A stretch of 64,000 bases of DNA. Origin: Acidimicrobiales bacterium AG-410-I20. GTDB lineage: Bacteria; Actinomycetota; Acidimicrobiia; Acidimicrobiales; MedAcidi-G1. Both the position numbers and the translations under genes were made by a program. The first letter of the stretch is position 1, and each line of letters opens with the position of its first letter. The DNA is taken from assembly GCA_003215175.1 (NCBI GenBank), contig QCKS01000001.1:60201-124200 (forward strand), read 5' to 3'. Below the pieces are notes generated by a model. The model saw nothing but the letters and a program-made list of their open reading frames with translations, ran no database searches and had not been told where the DNA came from. Shown here one piece after another: positions 17,524-26,261 of the stretch.

Positions 17524-18102
17524 GTGAAAGTTGGAGTTTTAGCCCTCCAAGGAGCTTTTGATCGTCATGCTCAGGCGCTATCTCTCGCAGGTGCCGCCCC
17601 TTTAGAAGTAAGAGGATCTCAATACTTGGAAGAGATAGACGCGTTGGTGATTCCCGGAGGGGAGTCAACCACGATGATGAAACTCGCCGAGTCTTTAAAT
17701 GTCAGAAAGCGTTTAATGGAACGCATAGAAGATGGCCTCCCCGTTTTAGGGACATGTGCAGGAATGATTCTATTAAGTAAAGAAATTTTTGACGGAAGAG
17801 ACGACCAACACCCATTTGGCTCCATAGATATAGGTGTTAGAAGAAACGGTTATGGGCGACAACTCAATTCTTTTGAAGAGGATCTCGAAATCAATGATTT
17901 TGACACTCCATTTAGGGGAGTTTTTATCCGCGCTCCTCTGGTTGAGCGAATCGGAAACAATGTAGAAGTACTTGCTTCAGTTGAAGGACATCCAGTCTTT
18001 TGCCGCGAAGGGAAAATCATGGTTACTTCTTTTCATCCAGAACTAGTTGACGATGATCGAGTTCATCGTCTATTTCTAGAAACAGCTTTTGCTTCAAATT
18101 GA
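17524..18102 (+). CDS. pdxT: Pyridoxal 5'-phosphate synthase glutaminase subunit PdxT
   Basis: Class I glutaminase that releases ammonia from glutamine and channels it to PdxS. The 192 residues include VGVLALQGAFDRH, the oxyanion region IPGGESTTM, the nucleophile in LGTCAGMILL (Cys near 79) and the His-Glu pair in SFHPEL. All three triad residues are therefore present. It starts with GTG 17524, 6 nt after pdxS, and is followed by yebC. This pdxS-pdxT-yebC-ruvC order is typical of actinobacteria. Confidence 0.96.
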   Translation: MKVGVLALQGAFDRHAQALSLAGAAPLEVRGSQYLEEIDALVIPGGESTTMMKLAESLNVRKRLMERIEDGLPVLGTCAGMILLSKEIFDGRDDQHPFGSIDIGVRRNGYGRQLNSFEEDLEINDFDTPFRGVFIRAPLVERIGNNVEVLASVEGHPVFCREGKIMVTSFHPELVDDDRVHRLFLETAFASN

Positions 18103-18119
18103 CATTATGAGGAAATAAC

Positions 18120-18869
18120 ATGTCAGGTCACTCTAAATGGGCAACCATTAAACATAAAAAGGGAGCAGCGGACAAAAAGAGAGGAAAACTTTTTGCGAAG
18201 CTCATCAAGCAGGTTGAAGTAGCAGCACGTCAAGGCGGCGGAGATCTAGACGCAAATCCGACTTTACGAACAATGTTTCAAAAAGCTCGGGATGCTTCAG
18301 TGCCTATAGACACGATAGAACGTGCAATTAAGAGGGGTATTGGTGAACTTGAAGGTGTTGACTACGAATCCATTACCTATGAAGGGTATGCACCTCATGG
18401 AGTAGCTCTTTATGTAGAAACACTCTCAGATAATCGGAACCGGACCGGCTCGGAGGTTAGATCCTTATTAAGTAAAAACGGCGGCTCGTTAGCTGAACCA
18501 GGATCAGTTGCTTGGCAATTTGAAAGAAAAGGGATCATCCTCATGCCAGGGGAGATAGGCGAAGACGAAATCATGATGGTAGCTCTTGAAGCCGGAGCAG
18601 AAGATCTGGTAGATGAAGGAGGCATATGGCGCCTCACCTGCGACCCATCTGTCTTGCCAGAAGTTCGCTTAGCCCTAGAGACAGCAGAATTAAAGTTCAA
18701 TTCAGCAGATGTAACGATGCTTCCTACAACGACAGTTGCAATTGATAATGAATCAGACGCTAGATCAGTTTTGAAAGTCATCGATCTCCTAGACGATTTA
18801 GATGACGTACAAGATGTTTATGCAAATTTTGATATTGCAGATGAAATTTTTGATGCGCTTCAGGACTAA
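18120..18869 (+). CDS. yebC: YebC/TACO1 family protein (transcriptional regulator or translation factor)
   Basis: A 249-residue cytoplasmic protein with the family N-terminus MSGHSKWATIKHKKGAADKK, the SVPIDTIERAIKRG segment, the YEGYAPHGVALYVE block and the SVAWQFERKG motif. Family members were first described as DNA-binding regulators near ruvC. More recent work links them to translation of proline-rich stretches. I cannot tell from sequence which applies here. A GAGG Shine-Dalgarno lies 8 nt before the ATG. The gene sits between pdxT and ruvC. Confidence 0.95.
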   Translation: MSGHSKWATIKHKKGAADKKRGKLFAKLIKQVEVAARQGGGDLDANPTLRTMFQKARDASVPIDTIERAIKRGIGELEGVDYESITYEGYAPHGVALYVETLSDNRNRTGSEVRSLLSKNGGSLAEPGSVAWQFERKGIILMPGEIGEDEIMMVALEAGAEDLVDEGGIWRLTCDPSVLPEVRLALETAELKFNSADVTMLPTTTVAIDNESDARSVLKVIDLLDDLDDVQDVYANFDIADEIFDALQD

Positions 18870-18913
18870 TTTCAAATTTTTAGAGGGTGAACGACTCTAG
18901 TCATAAATTTGGC

Positions 18914-18919
18914 TACAAT
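18914..18919 (+). promoter_or_regulatory. Putative -10 box of a leaderless ruvC promoter
   Basis: TACAAT ends 7 nt before ATG 18927. The box lies inside the longer reading frame that opens at TTG 18909, which argues that the upstream start is not used. Confidence 0.55.
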
Positions 18920-18926
18920 CGTACAC

Positions 18927-19436
18927 ATGTTCGTATTAGGTATAGATCCGGGGCTTTCACGTTGTGGATATGGAATCTTGGAGCAAGACAAGAAAAACTC
19001 TAAGACAATAAAAGCAGTAGCTGCCGGGGTTATAAGAACTTCTCCAAAAACCGACCTTGCAATCAGATTGGCGGAACTACAAGAAGAGATCCGTTCTTTA
19101 ATTAGTGAATATAAACCGGAAGAAGTAGCAATTGAACGGGTTTTATTTCAGGTAAACGTAAGTTCTGCAATGTCTACTGGTCAAGCCGCTGGCGTTGCAA
19201 TGGTAGCGGCCGCTACTTCAGGCTGCACAGTCAACCTTTATTCACCTAATGAGGTCAAATTAGCAGTCGCAGGTTGGGGCGGAGCAGATAAGCAACAAAT
19301 GGAACATATGGTCCAGACCTTATTGTCAATAGACCAACCTTTACGCCCAGTTGACGCAGCAGATGCAGTGGCTGTAGCACTTTGTCATTTAGCTATGAGA
19401 CCCTCATCATTTACTTTGGCGGGTAGAGCACAATGA
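18927..19436 (+). CDS. ruvC: Holliday junction endonuclease RuvC
   Basis: Dimeric Mg-dependent nuclease that resolves Holliday junctions with RuvAB. From ATG 18927 it has 169 residues beginning MFVLGIDPGLSRCGYG. The acidic catalytic residues are visible: Asp in GIDPGLS, Glu in AIERVLF and the late aspartates of PVDAADAVAVALCH. A frame-internal TTG at 18909 would add six residues, but homologues start at the position chosen and a TACAAT promoter box overlaps that extension. The stop overlaps the ruvA start in an ATGA junction. Confidence 0.95.
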   Translation: MFVLGIDPGLSRCGYGILEQDKKNSKTIKAVAAGVIRTSPKTDLAIRLAELQEEIRSLISEYKPEEVAIERVLFQVNVSSAMSTGQAAGVAMVAAATSGCTVNLYSPNEVKLAVAGWGGADKQQMEHMVQTLLSIDQPLRPVDAADAVAVALCHLAMRPSSFTLAGRAQ

Positions 19437-20026
19437 TTGGATCACTCAGAGGAATTTTGCAAGAACGTCTTGAAGACGGACAAGTTTTAGTTGAGGTAGC
19501 TGGAGTTGGTTATCGGGTGACAGTCACTCCTACTACTTCCGTCTCTGTTGGAGAAGTTGGGCAAGAAATTTTTCTTCATATCCATCATCATTTTCGGGAA
19601 TCTGATCAAACATTATTCGGATTCCTTTCAAGACAAGAAAGAAGATGTTTTGAAACGTTGTTATCTGCGCACGGAGTTGGACCCTCACTCGCTCTAGCAG
19701 TTTTAGGCGTTCATGGCCCAAATGAGTTGGTTCGGTTGATCGCAGAAGAAGATGTGTCTTCCTTATGTCTTGTGCCAGGTATTGGGAAAAAGACGGCATC
19801 CCGGTTATTGATCGAATTAAAAGATTCGCTAGATATCTCAGCAGAACTAGATGCAGTTAACACCGGCATTGGAGCAGATAGACGTTCAGCCATGGTTGAG
19901 GTTCAAGAAGCATTAGGCGGACTTGGCTATAGTCTGGAAGAAATTCGACCGGTCTTAGCTGACCTTGCAGGGGATGACCCATCTGTTCTCTTACGTGAAG
20001 CGCTACAACGATTAGCAGTAGCTTAG
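19433..20026 (+). CDS. ruvA: Holliday junction branch migration protein RuvA
   Basis: Tetrameric protein that clamps Holliday junctions and recruits RuvB. The 197 residues start MIGSLRGILQE, typical of RuvA. They contain the OB-fold domain I, helix-hairpin-helix motifs (LLSAHGVGPSLALAVLG and LCLVPGIGKKTASRLLIELKD) and the C-terminal three-helix domain III (EVQEALGGLGYSLEEI) that contacts RuvB. It is translationally coupled to ruvC by ATGA and followed after 8 nt by ruvB. Confidence 0.96.
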   Translation: MIGSLRGILQERLEDGQVLVEVAGVGYRVTVTPTTSVSVGEVGQEIFLHIHHHFRESDQTLFGFLSRQERRCFETLLSAHGVGPSLALAVLGVHGPNELVRLIAEEDVSSLCLVPGIGKKTASRLLIELKDSLDISAELDAVNTGIGADRRSAMVEVQEALGGLGYSLEEIRPVLADLAGDDPSVLLREALQRLAVA

Positions 20027-20034
20027 GAAATTAA

Positions 20035-21069
20035 ATGCGCGAAGAACTTTTATCCCCAGATCAAGAACCTCAAGAAATAGAAGTCGAAATAGGTCTTCGC
20101 CCACGAACTCTTGAAGAATTTGTTGGGCAAGAAGAATTAAAAGGGCATTTAAGAGTCATGTTGTCCGCTGCTCGCGAGAGAGAACAAGCGTCTGATCATT
20201 TTCTTTTTGCAGGACCGCCTGGCCTAGGGAAAACAACTTTGGCCCATATCGTGGCAAATGAAATGGAGTCTGAACTTCATATAACCTCAGGGCCCGCCCT
20301 TGAGAGAGCAGGGGATTTAGCTGCAATACTTACAAAGTTAGAGCCAGGAGATGTTCTATTCATAGATGAAATACATCGCTTATCACGAGCAGTAGAAGAA
20401 GTCCTCTATCCCGCTATGGAAGATTTTGAACTTGACATCATTCTTGGGAAAGGGCCAGCTGCAAGATCGATACGATTGGAGCTTCCAAATTTTACTTTGG
20501 TAGGTGCAACCACTCGCACTGGACTTATTACCGGCCCCTTACGCGATCGATTTGGGCTTACAGCACGCTTAGATTATTACGAGCCAGACGATTTAAGAGC
20601 AATTGTTGAAAGAGCTGCCACGATACTAGGCGTGAGAATTGACTCTAAAGGCGCTACTGAAATTGCTCGTAGATCACGTGGTACACCACGGATAGGGAAT
20701 CGACTACTTCGTCAAGTTAGAGATTTTGCTCAAATTGAAAGGCCTGAATCTAACGGAAGCATTAACCAAGACATTGCTAATGACGGTCTTGCTTTCTTTG
20801 GAGTAGATACTCTTGGTCTGGATAAAGCGACTCGAGCTATCTTAAATTCACTATGCACGAGATTTAATGGTGGACCGGTAGGTCTGAAAACTCTAGCAAT
20901 TAGTGTTAGCGAACCTGATGACACAGTAGAAGATGTGTATGAACCTTTTCTTATACAACAAGGACTCTTAATCCGTACTCCTAAAGGGCGAACAGCTACT
21001 CCTGCAGCATTCACTCATCTAGGTCTTGACCCACCAAAACACAATACTGGGTCTTTATTTGAAGAATAA
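20035..21069 (+). CDS. ruvB: Holliday junction branch migration ATPase RuvB
   Basis: AAA+ hexameric motor that drives branch migration with RuvA. The 344 residues have the RPRTLEEFVGQEELK start of the large AAA domain, Walker A GPPGLGKT, Walker B LFIDEIHRL, sensor 1 VGATTRTG with the arginine-finger region GPLRDRFG, and the C-terminal winged helix (LLIRTPKGRTATPAAFTHLG). AGGA lies about 7 nt before the ATG. It completes the ruvCAB set in the usual order. Confidence 0.97.
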   Translation: MREELLSPDQEPQEIEVEIGLRPRTLEEFVGQEELKGHLRVMLSAAREREQASDHFLFAGPPGLGKTTLAHIVANEMESELHITSGPALERAGDLAAILTKLEPGDVLFIDEIHRLSRAVEEVLYPAMEDFELDIILGKGPAARSIRLELPNFTLVGATTRTGLITGPLRDRFGLTARLDYYEPDDLRAIVERAATILGVRIDSKGATEIARRSRGTPRIGNRLLRQVRDFAQIERPESNGSINQDIANDGLAFFGVDTLGLDKATRAILNSLCTRFNGGPVGLKTLAISVSEPDDTVEDVYEPFLIQQGLLIRTPKGRTATPAAFTHLGLDPPKHNTGSLFEE

Positions 21070-21083
21070 TTGGACACTTTCCG

Positions 21084-21089
21084 TAGGCT
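21084..21089 (+). promoter_or_regulatory. Putative -10 box upstream of queA
   Basis: TAGGCT ends 9 nt before ATG 21099, a slightly longer gap than at other starts. The 29-nt ruvB-queA gap has no Shine-Dalgarno. Confidence 0.35.
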
Positions 21090-21098
21090 AAATAACTT

Positions 21099-22100
21099 AT
21101 GGGTCCTGATGATTTTTTCTATGAATTGCAAGAAAGTTCAATAGCGCAAGACCCTCTGGTAGAACGATCTTCAGCGAAAATGTTAGTTGACCTTGGTCAG
21201 GGCCCAGAACACCTACACATTCGAGAATTTCCTAAACTATTGCGACCGAATGATGTTGTCGTAGTAAATAACACAAGAGTGTTACCTGGAAGACTATTCC
21301 TAAAGAAAAAAACTGGCGGCACTGTAGAGATCTTGTTATTAAAACCCAGAAGTGAAAATATTTGGGAGGCTCTTGTACGACCAAGCCGAAAAGTAAGACC
21401 CGGCACTGAATTAAAAGTCAGTTCAGAGTTAACGATTTGTGTCGGAGAAGATTTGGGAGAAGGGCGCCGACTAGTTGAAGTGAGTGCTCAATCGAATTTC
21501 TTATCGCTGCTAGAAAGATATGGGCAAGTGCCCCTACCTCCATATATCAAAAAGGAATTAAAAGATTCCGAAAGATATCAGACAGTCTTTTCCGATAAGC
21601 CAAGCTCATCTGCAGCTCCTACAGCTGGGCTTCACTTCACTCAAGAGTTACTTGACGAGTGTAGATCTATGGGGGCACGAATTGAAGAAATTGAATTGGC
21701 AATAGGACTAGACACTTTCCGCCCAATTACAGCCACAGACCTTGATGATCACAATATGCATTCTGAGTTTTATAACGTTTCAGAAACAGTAATGGAATCA
21801 TGCAGAGAAGCAGAAAGAGTTATTGCCATAGGAACGACTACAGTCAGGGCGCTTGAATCCGCTCACTTATTTGGTCTTTCCGGACAGACTAAATTGTTTA
21901 TTCGCGATCCTTTTGAATTTCAGGTCGTAGATGTCCTTCTAACAAATTTTCATCTCCCCAGATCTACTTTGCTAGTAATGATCGAGGCCTTTATTGGTAG
22001 TTATTGGCGTAACTTATATGAGGTGGCTCAAGAAGCCGGATATCGATTCTTGTCTTTTGGAGATGCGATGCTGATATCTAAACGTGAAACAAGGAAGTAA
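21099..22100 (+). CDS. queA: S-adenosylmethionine:tRNA ribosyltransferase-isomerase QueA
   Basis: Converts preQ1-modified tRNA to epoxyqueuosine tRNA by adding a ribose derived from S-adenosylmethionine. The 333 residues keep IAQDPLVER, EALVRPSRKVRPG, SSAAPTAGLHFT, AIGTTTVRALES and LLTNFHLPRSTLL. Two normally well-conserved stretches differ. The family HVGxGTFxPV reads AIGLDTFRPI (201-210), and the usual PGYxF before the TNFHLP block reads DPFEF (270-274). The enzyme may be slightly divergent in substrate handling. It is paired with tgt 2 nt downstream, so a queuosine-type pathway is likely. Confidence 0.9.
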   Translation: MGPDDFFYELQESSIAQDPLVERSSAKMLVDLGQGPEHLHIREFPKLLRPNDVVVVNNTRVLPGRLFLKKKTGGTVEILLLKPRSENIWEALVRPSRKVRPGTELKVSSELTICVGEDLGEGRRLVEVSAQSNFLSLLERYGQVPLPPYIKKELKDSERYQTVFSDKPSSSAAPTAGLHFTQELLDECRSMGARIEEIELAIGLDTFRPITATDLDDHNMHSEFYNVSETVMESCREAERVIAIGTTTVRALESAHLFGLSGQTKLFIRDPFEFQVVDVLLTNFHLPRSTLLVMIEAFIGSYWRNLYEVAQEAGYRFLSFGDAMLISKRETRK

Positions 22101-22102
22101 GA

Positions 22103-23212
22103 ATGAAGGCAGTTTCTGAAGTCATTGCTACAGATGGAGAGGCAAGGCTTAGCGAAGTCACTCTAGCTGGAGGAAAATTTCAAACACCATGTTTCATGCC
22201 GGTTGGAACTCGTGGAGCAGTCAAGCATTTGTCTTCTTCTGACATGAAAGATTTGAATGCAGAGATCATTCTCGGAAACACGTATCATCTCATGCTTCGA
22301 CCCGGATCGGATTTAATACGAGAAAGTGGTGGGCTTGCAAAATTCGCTAGTTGGGATGGCTTGACTCTCACCGATTCAGGTGGATACCAGATTTTCTCTT
22401 TACAGCCTAAAGTTGATGACCTAGGAGCGACATTCCGATCAATATATGATGGATCCTCTCACCACCTCACTCCTGAGTTAGCAAGCACAACTCAGGCAGA
22501 TCTTGGTGCCGACATTCAGATGGTTCTAGACGTTTGTTCTGCTCTTCCAGCAGAAAAAAATATTCTTAAAGAAGCGGTAGACAGAACAGCATTATGGGCT
22601 AGTCGTGGACGAGAAGCTTTCTTGCTCCATCCAGAAGCTCAGGAGCGACAAAGTCAATTCGGTATCGTTCAAGGTGGAACAGATATTTCCTTACGAATTG
22701 AAAGTACGCAAAGAACCTTGCAAGTCGGCTTTGATGGGTATGCGATTGGGGGTCTAAGCGTTGGAGAAGGAAGATCTGAGATGCTTGACCCCGTATCTGC
22801 AGTAACTGAACTTCTACCTAAAGACCAACCTCGTTACTTCATGGGTTTAGGTGATCCTGCAGGGCTTGTTGAAGTAGTGGGACGCGGAGTGGACATGTTT
22901 GATTGTGTTTTACCTACTCGACTAGCACGTCATGGCACAGTTCTTACATCAGAAGGACGTATTAATCTACGCAACGCGAAGTTTATTGCAGATGAACGTC
23001 CTTTAGATCCCGCTTTTGAAAACAGCCCCGCATCAAACTGGAGTAGGAGCTACCTGCGGCATCTTTTAGTCACAGAAGAACCTACCGCACCCCGAATACT
23101 TACGTTACATAATCTCGCATGGATGTTTGAATTTGTTACACAACTAAGAAAATCAATAATCAAAGGAGAATTTCAGAAATTTCGCAAAGAAACTCTTGAA
23201 ATTTGGGGCTAA
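22103..23212 (+). CDS. tgt: tRNA-guanine transglycosylase Tgt, lacking the zinc-binding cysteines
   Basis: Exchanges guanine 34 of GUN tRNAs for a queuosine precursor. The 369 residues form the expected TIM barrel. The nucleophile/acid aspartates are kept in TDSGGYQIFSL (Asp91), VLDVCSALP (Asp143) and FDCVLPTRLARHG (Asp267), as are GIVQGG and GGLSVGE. The zinc site is gone. Where bacterial Tgt has PLDxxCxCxxC, this protein has PLDPAFENSPA, so positions 305, 307 and 310 are Phe, Asn and Ala; only the distal histidine (H336 in LTLHNLAWM) remains. The surrounding NWSRSYLRHL is intact, so this is not a frameshift. Confidence 0.92.
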   Translation: MKAVSEVIATDGEARLSEVTLAGGKFQTPCFMPVGTRGAVKHLSSSDMKDLNAEIILGNTYHLMLRPGSDLIRESGGLAKFASWDGLTLTDSGGYQIFSLQPKVDDLGATFRSIYDGSSHHLTPELASTTQADLGADIQMVLDVCSALPAEKNILKEAVDRTALWASRGREAFLLHPEAQERQSQFGIVQGGTDISLRIESTQRTLQVGFDGYAIGGLSVGEGRSEMLDPVSAVTELLPKDQPRYFMGLGDPAGLVEVVGRGVDMFDCVLPTRLARHGTVLTSEGRINLRNAKFIADERPLDPAFENSPASNWSRSYLRHLLVTEEPTAPRILTLHNLAWMFEFVTQLRKSIIKGEFQKFRKETLEIWG

Positions 23213-23248
23213 TACCTAGAATCAAGACCGGAAAGGCAACCATTGCCG

Positions 23249-23254
23249 TAGGCT
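23249..23254 (+). promoter_or_regulatory. Putative -10 box for yajC-secDF
   Basis: TAGGCT sits in the 78-nt tgt-yajC gap and would give a leader of about 30 nt, with an A/G-rich stretch (AAGAAAGAAA) just before the yajC ATG. Confidence 0.3.
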
Positions 23255-23290
23255 TTCTAAGTCTTCATAAGTTACAAGAAAGAAATCAAA

Positions 23291-23590
23291 ATGAGTTTTC
23301 TCCCTTTAATAATTATTTTCGGAGTCATGTATTTCCTCATGATTCGACCTCAACAAAAAAAGATGAAGTTACAAAGAGCTCTGATCGAGTCGGTAAAAGC
23401 TGGAGACGAAGTCGTTCTCAATTCAGGGATTTTTGGGGTAGTTAGTGAAGTGGAAGGCGATGTGATTTGGTTAGAAGTCGCCGGAGATTTAGAACTTAAA
23501 GTTTTTAAGGGCGCTATTGATCAAAGGTTTAATCCTCCAGCAGAAGCAACAGAATCAGAGATACCAGAAGAAGACTCTCCGATTGAGTAA
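23291..23590 (+). CDS. yajC: Preprotein translocase subunit YajC
   Basis: Small single-span membrane protein associated with SecDF. The 99 residues have one N-terminal helix (FLPLIIIFGVMYFLMI), the hallmark RPQQKKMK right after it, and a cytoplasmic domain with VKAGDEVVLNSGIFGVVSEV. The acidic C-terminal tail is typical. It lies 7 nt before secD in the standard yajC-secD-secF order. Confidence 0.95.
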   Translation: MSFLPLIIIFGVMYFLMIRPQQKKMKLQRALIESVKAGDEVVLNSGIFGVVSEVEGDVIWLEVAGDLELKVFKGAIDQRFNPPAEATESEIPEEDSPIE

Positions 23591-23597
23591 TTAATTT

Positions 23598-25097
23598 ATG
23601 CAGCGTCGTCAGACCCTCTTCTTCATCGGGATACTTCTTGTCACTCTAGTATTTGTAGTCCTTACAACCCTGTGGGGGAATAAACCGCTTCTGGGACTTG
23701 ATTTACAAGGCGGAGTTTCCGTAAGGCTCACAGCAGTAGAGCCAGCAGACGACGAAATGCTTGATCAGGCTGTTGAGATTATTCGCGCTCGAGTTGATGG
23801 CTTAGGTGTAGCAGAACCCGAGATCTCAAGAACAGAACAAGGAGTAATGGTCTCCTTGCCAGGAGTGGATGATCAAGCTCGCGCTTTAGAACTTGTTGGA
23901 ACTACAGCCGAACTCAGATTCCGTCCTGTTTGTGACACTTTGCCGCCTCTGATTGGAGAAGCAGAGCCCACCCCATCTAGCGGAGAATCAAATCTAGTAC
24001 CAGCTTCGTGCCTCTCTGTTTCAAATGGTGATGTGATCCCCGCTACTGGAGTAGATGGGTTGACTCCACCTGAAGAAGATAAGGCAGAAAATTTTGTGAT
24101 TCTTACGGATGAGAGAACTACAGATGTCTTTTCAGAACGACGTTTGTTGTTAGGCCCCTCAATACTTACAGGTGATGGTTTAAGCGGAGCTGATGCAGAT
24201 TTTGTTGATTTTGAATGGGGAATATCAGTAACCATGAAAGATGGTGAACAGGGTATAGACGCGTTTAATGCAATTGCTTCTGAGTGTTTTAGTAGCTCTA
24301 TTTTCTGTCCAGCTCAAGCAGGAAGCGTAAGAGGCCAGATAGCTTTAGTGCTTGACAGCCAAGTAATAACTGCTCCTGTAATTAATGCGCCAGCATTCGA
24401 AAGAGATTCAATTTTGATTTCCGGCGCTTACGAAAAGCAACAGGCTGAAGACGTGGCTCTGGCTCTACGATATGGGGCTTTACCTGTTGAACTCGTAGCA
24501 GAAAACACTCAACTAGTTTCAGCTACCATCGGAGAAGATTCTTTAGAAGCTGGACTGACTGCAGGAATAATTGGGTTGGCGATAGTAGCCCTTTTCATTC
24601 TCTTTTACTATCGACTTCTAGGACTTATCGCCTTAACAAGTTTGGCGATTTCTGGGTCCTTGTTATGGGCGATTATTTCTCATTTAGGCACCCAATCAGG
24701 TCTTGCTCTTACTTTGGCAGGAATAACAGGGATAATCGTAGCTATAGGTGTTTCTGTCGATTCTAACGTGGTTTATTTTGAGCATTTAAAAGAAGACATT
24801 CGTGATGGACGCACAGCCCGTTCTGCAGTAGATCGTGCGTTTAAACCTGCATTCTCGACGATAGTCAAAGCAAACACTGCATCTCTCATAGGTGCAGGAC
24901 TTTTGTGGTGGCTAACTGTTGGGGCGGTACGGGGGTTCGCTCTCTACCTCGGCCTTGCAACGATTCTGGATTTAGTTGCCACTTATTTCTTTATGGGGCC
25001 CGCTATCAAATTGTTTTCCAAAACGAAAACATTTGCAAATAGACCTGAACGCTTTGGCCTGCCATCTGTAGGAGCGTTACTAGGAGACGGACAATGA
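23598..25097 (+). CDS. secD: Protein translocase subunit SecD
   Basis: RND-type membrane subunit that uses the proton gradient to help pull secreted proteins outward. The 499 residues start with one helix, then GLDLQGGVSVRL opening the large periplasmic P1 region. The P1 base and head follow with DQAVEIIRARVDGLGVAEPEI, and about five more helices end the protein (about 310-480) with the conserved GVSVDSNVVYFEHLKEDIR segment. A low-complexity Pro/Ser/Glu insert (about 115-160) lies in the head domain. The secF start overlaps in ATGA. Confidence 0.95.
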   Translation: MQRRQTLFFIGILLVTLVFVVLTTLWGNKPLLGLDLQGGVSVRLTAVEPADDEMLDQAVEIIRARVDGLGVAEPEISRTEQGVMVSLPGVDDQARALELVGTTAELRFRPVCDTLPPLIGEAEPTPSSGESNLVPASCLSVSNGDVIPATGVDGLTPPEEDKAENFVILTDERTTDVFSERRLLLGPSILTGDGLSGADADFVDFEWGISVTMKDGEQGIDAFNAIASECFSSSIFCPAQAGSVRGQIALVLDSQVITAPVINAPAFERDSILISGAYEKQQAEDVALALRYGALPVELVAENTQLVSATIGEDSLEAGLTAGIIGLAIVALFILFYYRLLGLIALTSLAISGSLLWAIISHLGTQSGLALTLAGITGIIVAIGVSVDSNVVYFEHLKEDIRDGRTARSAVDRAFKPAFSTIVKANTASLIGAGLLWWLTVGAVRGFALYLGLATILDLVATYFFMGPAIKLFSKTKTFANRPERFGLPSVGALLGDGQ

Positions 25098-26194
25098 TTA
25101 GAACACTTCGTCTTTTGTACTCAGGGGAAACCCCGGTTGATTATCCAAAATGGTGGAAGCGAACGATTTTAATATCTGCTCTTTTGTTAGTGGCGAGCGT
25201 TTCTTCCTTCTTTGTAAGAGGATTGAATCTCGGAATTGATTTCGAAGGAGGGACTTCTTATGAAGTTAGGGCGCCAGGAATATCTGTAGCAGAAGCTCGT
25301 GAGGTTCTTTCATCTATCGGGCTCGAAGAAGCACGTATCCAGCTAGTAGATGAAGAAGTTCTAAGGATTAGATCAGATATTTCGGACCCCAGTAGAACTT
25401 CGGAAATTCGCGACTATTTGAATATTGAACTGGGGCAAGTTGAAACTTTTGAACAAGTTGGCCCAACTTGGGGAAGTGAAGTTACAAATAAGGCGGTTCG
25501 AGCACTAATCGTCTTCTTTGCCACCGTGGCGGTCTATATAACAGTACGTCTTGAATGGAAAATGGCACTTGGGGCGTTAGCGGCAGTAAGCCACGATATT
25601 TTGATCAGCATTGGAATTTACTCAATATTTCAACTTGAAATAACACCCGCAACCATTATCGCCTTTTTAACAATTATGGGCTATTCGCTTTATGACACAA
25701 TCGTTGTCTATGACAAGGTGCGGGAAATCGTTGGGCGACTCGGAGCGACAGATCGCTATAAATATATTGAATTAATGAACCTGGCTTTAAACAGAGTCAC
25801 TATGCGTTCAATCAATACAAGTATTACATCAGCGATACCTGTGCTCTCACTCCTTTTAATTGGTTCGCTTTTACTCGGCGCTACTACTCTTCAAGAGTTC
25901 TCAGTTGCGCTATTGGTCGGAATAGTCATCGGTTCTTACTCTTCATTGTTTATTGCTTCATTTTTAGTTTCTCTTCTCAAAACAAGAGAGCCTCGTTGGA
26001 GAGAAATAAATGAAAAAATATCTAGAAAAGAAAACGAAAATGGTTCAACTCGAAACGTTGATCTAAAAGACGCTGTTCAAATTGACTCAAAGCCAGTAGA
26101 GCGAACCAGCGGTCCAGCTAAGAGAAAACCGACTCAAGTGCACCGCCCTGGAGGGGGCGTTCCCCCTCGGCCAAGAAAAAAACGTCGAAAGTAA
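25094..26194 (+). CDS. secF: Protein translocase subunit SecF
   Basis: Partner of SecD in the SecDF export motor. The 366 residues include one N-terminal helix, GLNLGIDFEGGTSYEV, a short extracytoplasmic domain and the C-terminal helix bundle with TIMGYSLYDTIVVYDKVRE and the NRVTMRSINTSIT loop. After the last helix comes a long charged tail that ends in Pro/Arg/Lys-rich sequence (PPRPRKKRRK), which I take as a cytoplasmic extension of the actinobacterial kind. Start overlap with secD indicates coupling. Confidence 0.95.
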   Translation: MIRTLRLLYSGETPVDYPKWWKRTILISALLLVASVSSFFVRGLNLGIDFEGGTSYEVRAPGISVAEAREVLSSIGLEEARIQLVDEEVLRIRSDISDPSRTSEIRDYLNIELGQVETFEQVGPTWGSEVTNKAVRALIVFFATVAVYITVRLEWKMALGALAAVSHDILISIGIYSIFQLEITPATIIAFLTIMGYSLYDTIVVYDKVREIVGRLGATDRYKYIELMNLALNRVTMRSINTSITSAIPVLSLLLIGSLLLGATTLQEFSVALLVGIVIGSYSSLFIASFLVSLLKTREPRWREINEKISRKENENGSTRNVDLKDAVQIDSKPVERTSGPAKRKPTQVHRPGGGVPPRPRKKRRK

Positions 26195-26200
26195 AGATTT

Positions 26201-26206
26201 TATATT
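26201..26206 (+). promoter_or_regulatory. Putative -10 box upstream of rel
   Basis: TATATT lies in the secF-rel gap. It ends 6 nt before an ATG at 26213 that opens a 32-codon frame overlapping the rel start, and about 55 nt before rel itself. Confidence 0.35.
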
Positions 26207-26261
26207 GCCGTAATGACCGATACCGTGGTGCTATGGATACCCGATTCGGAGAGTGCTGGAA

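Noticed and set aside
18909..18926. TTG 18909 as the ruvC start
   Set aside because: The extra six residues are not seen in RuvC proteins, and a TACAAT promoter box lies within them.
23203..23445. An 80-codon open frame across the tgt-yajC gap
   Set aside because: It overlaps yajC in another frame and has no protein-like composition or motif. yajC is clearly the real gene.
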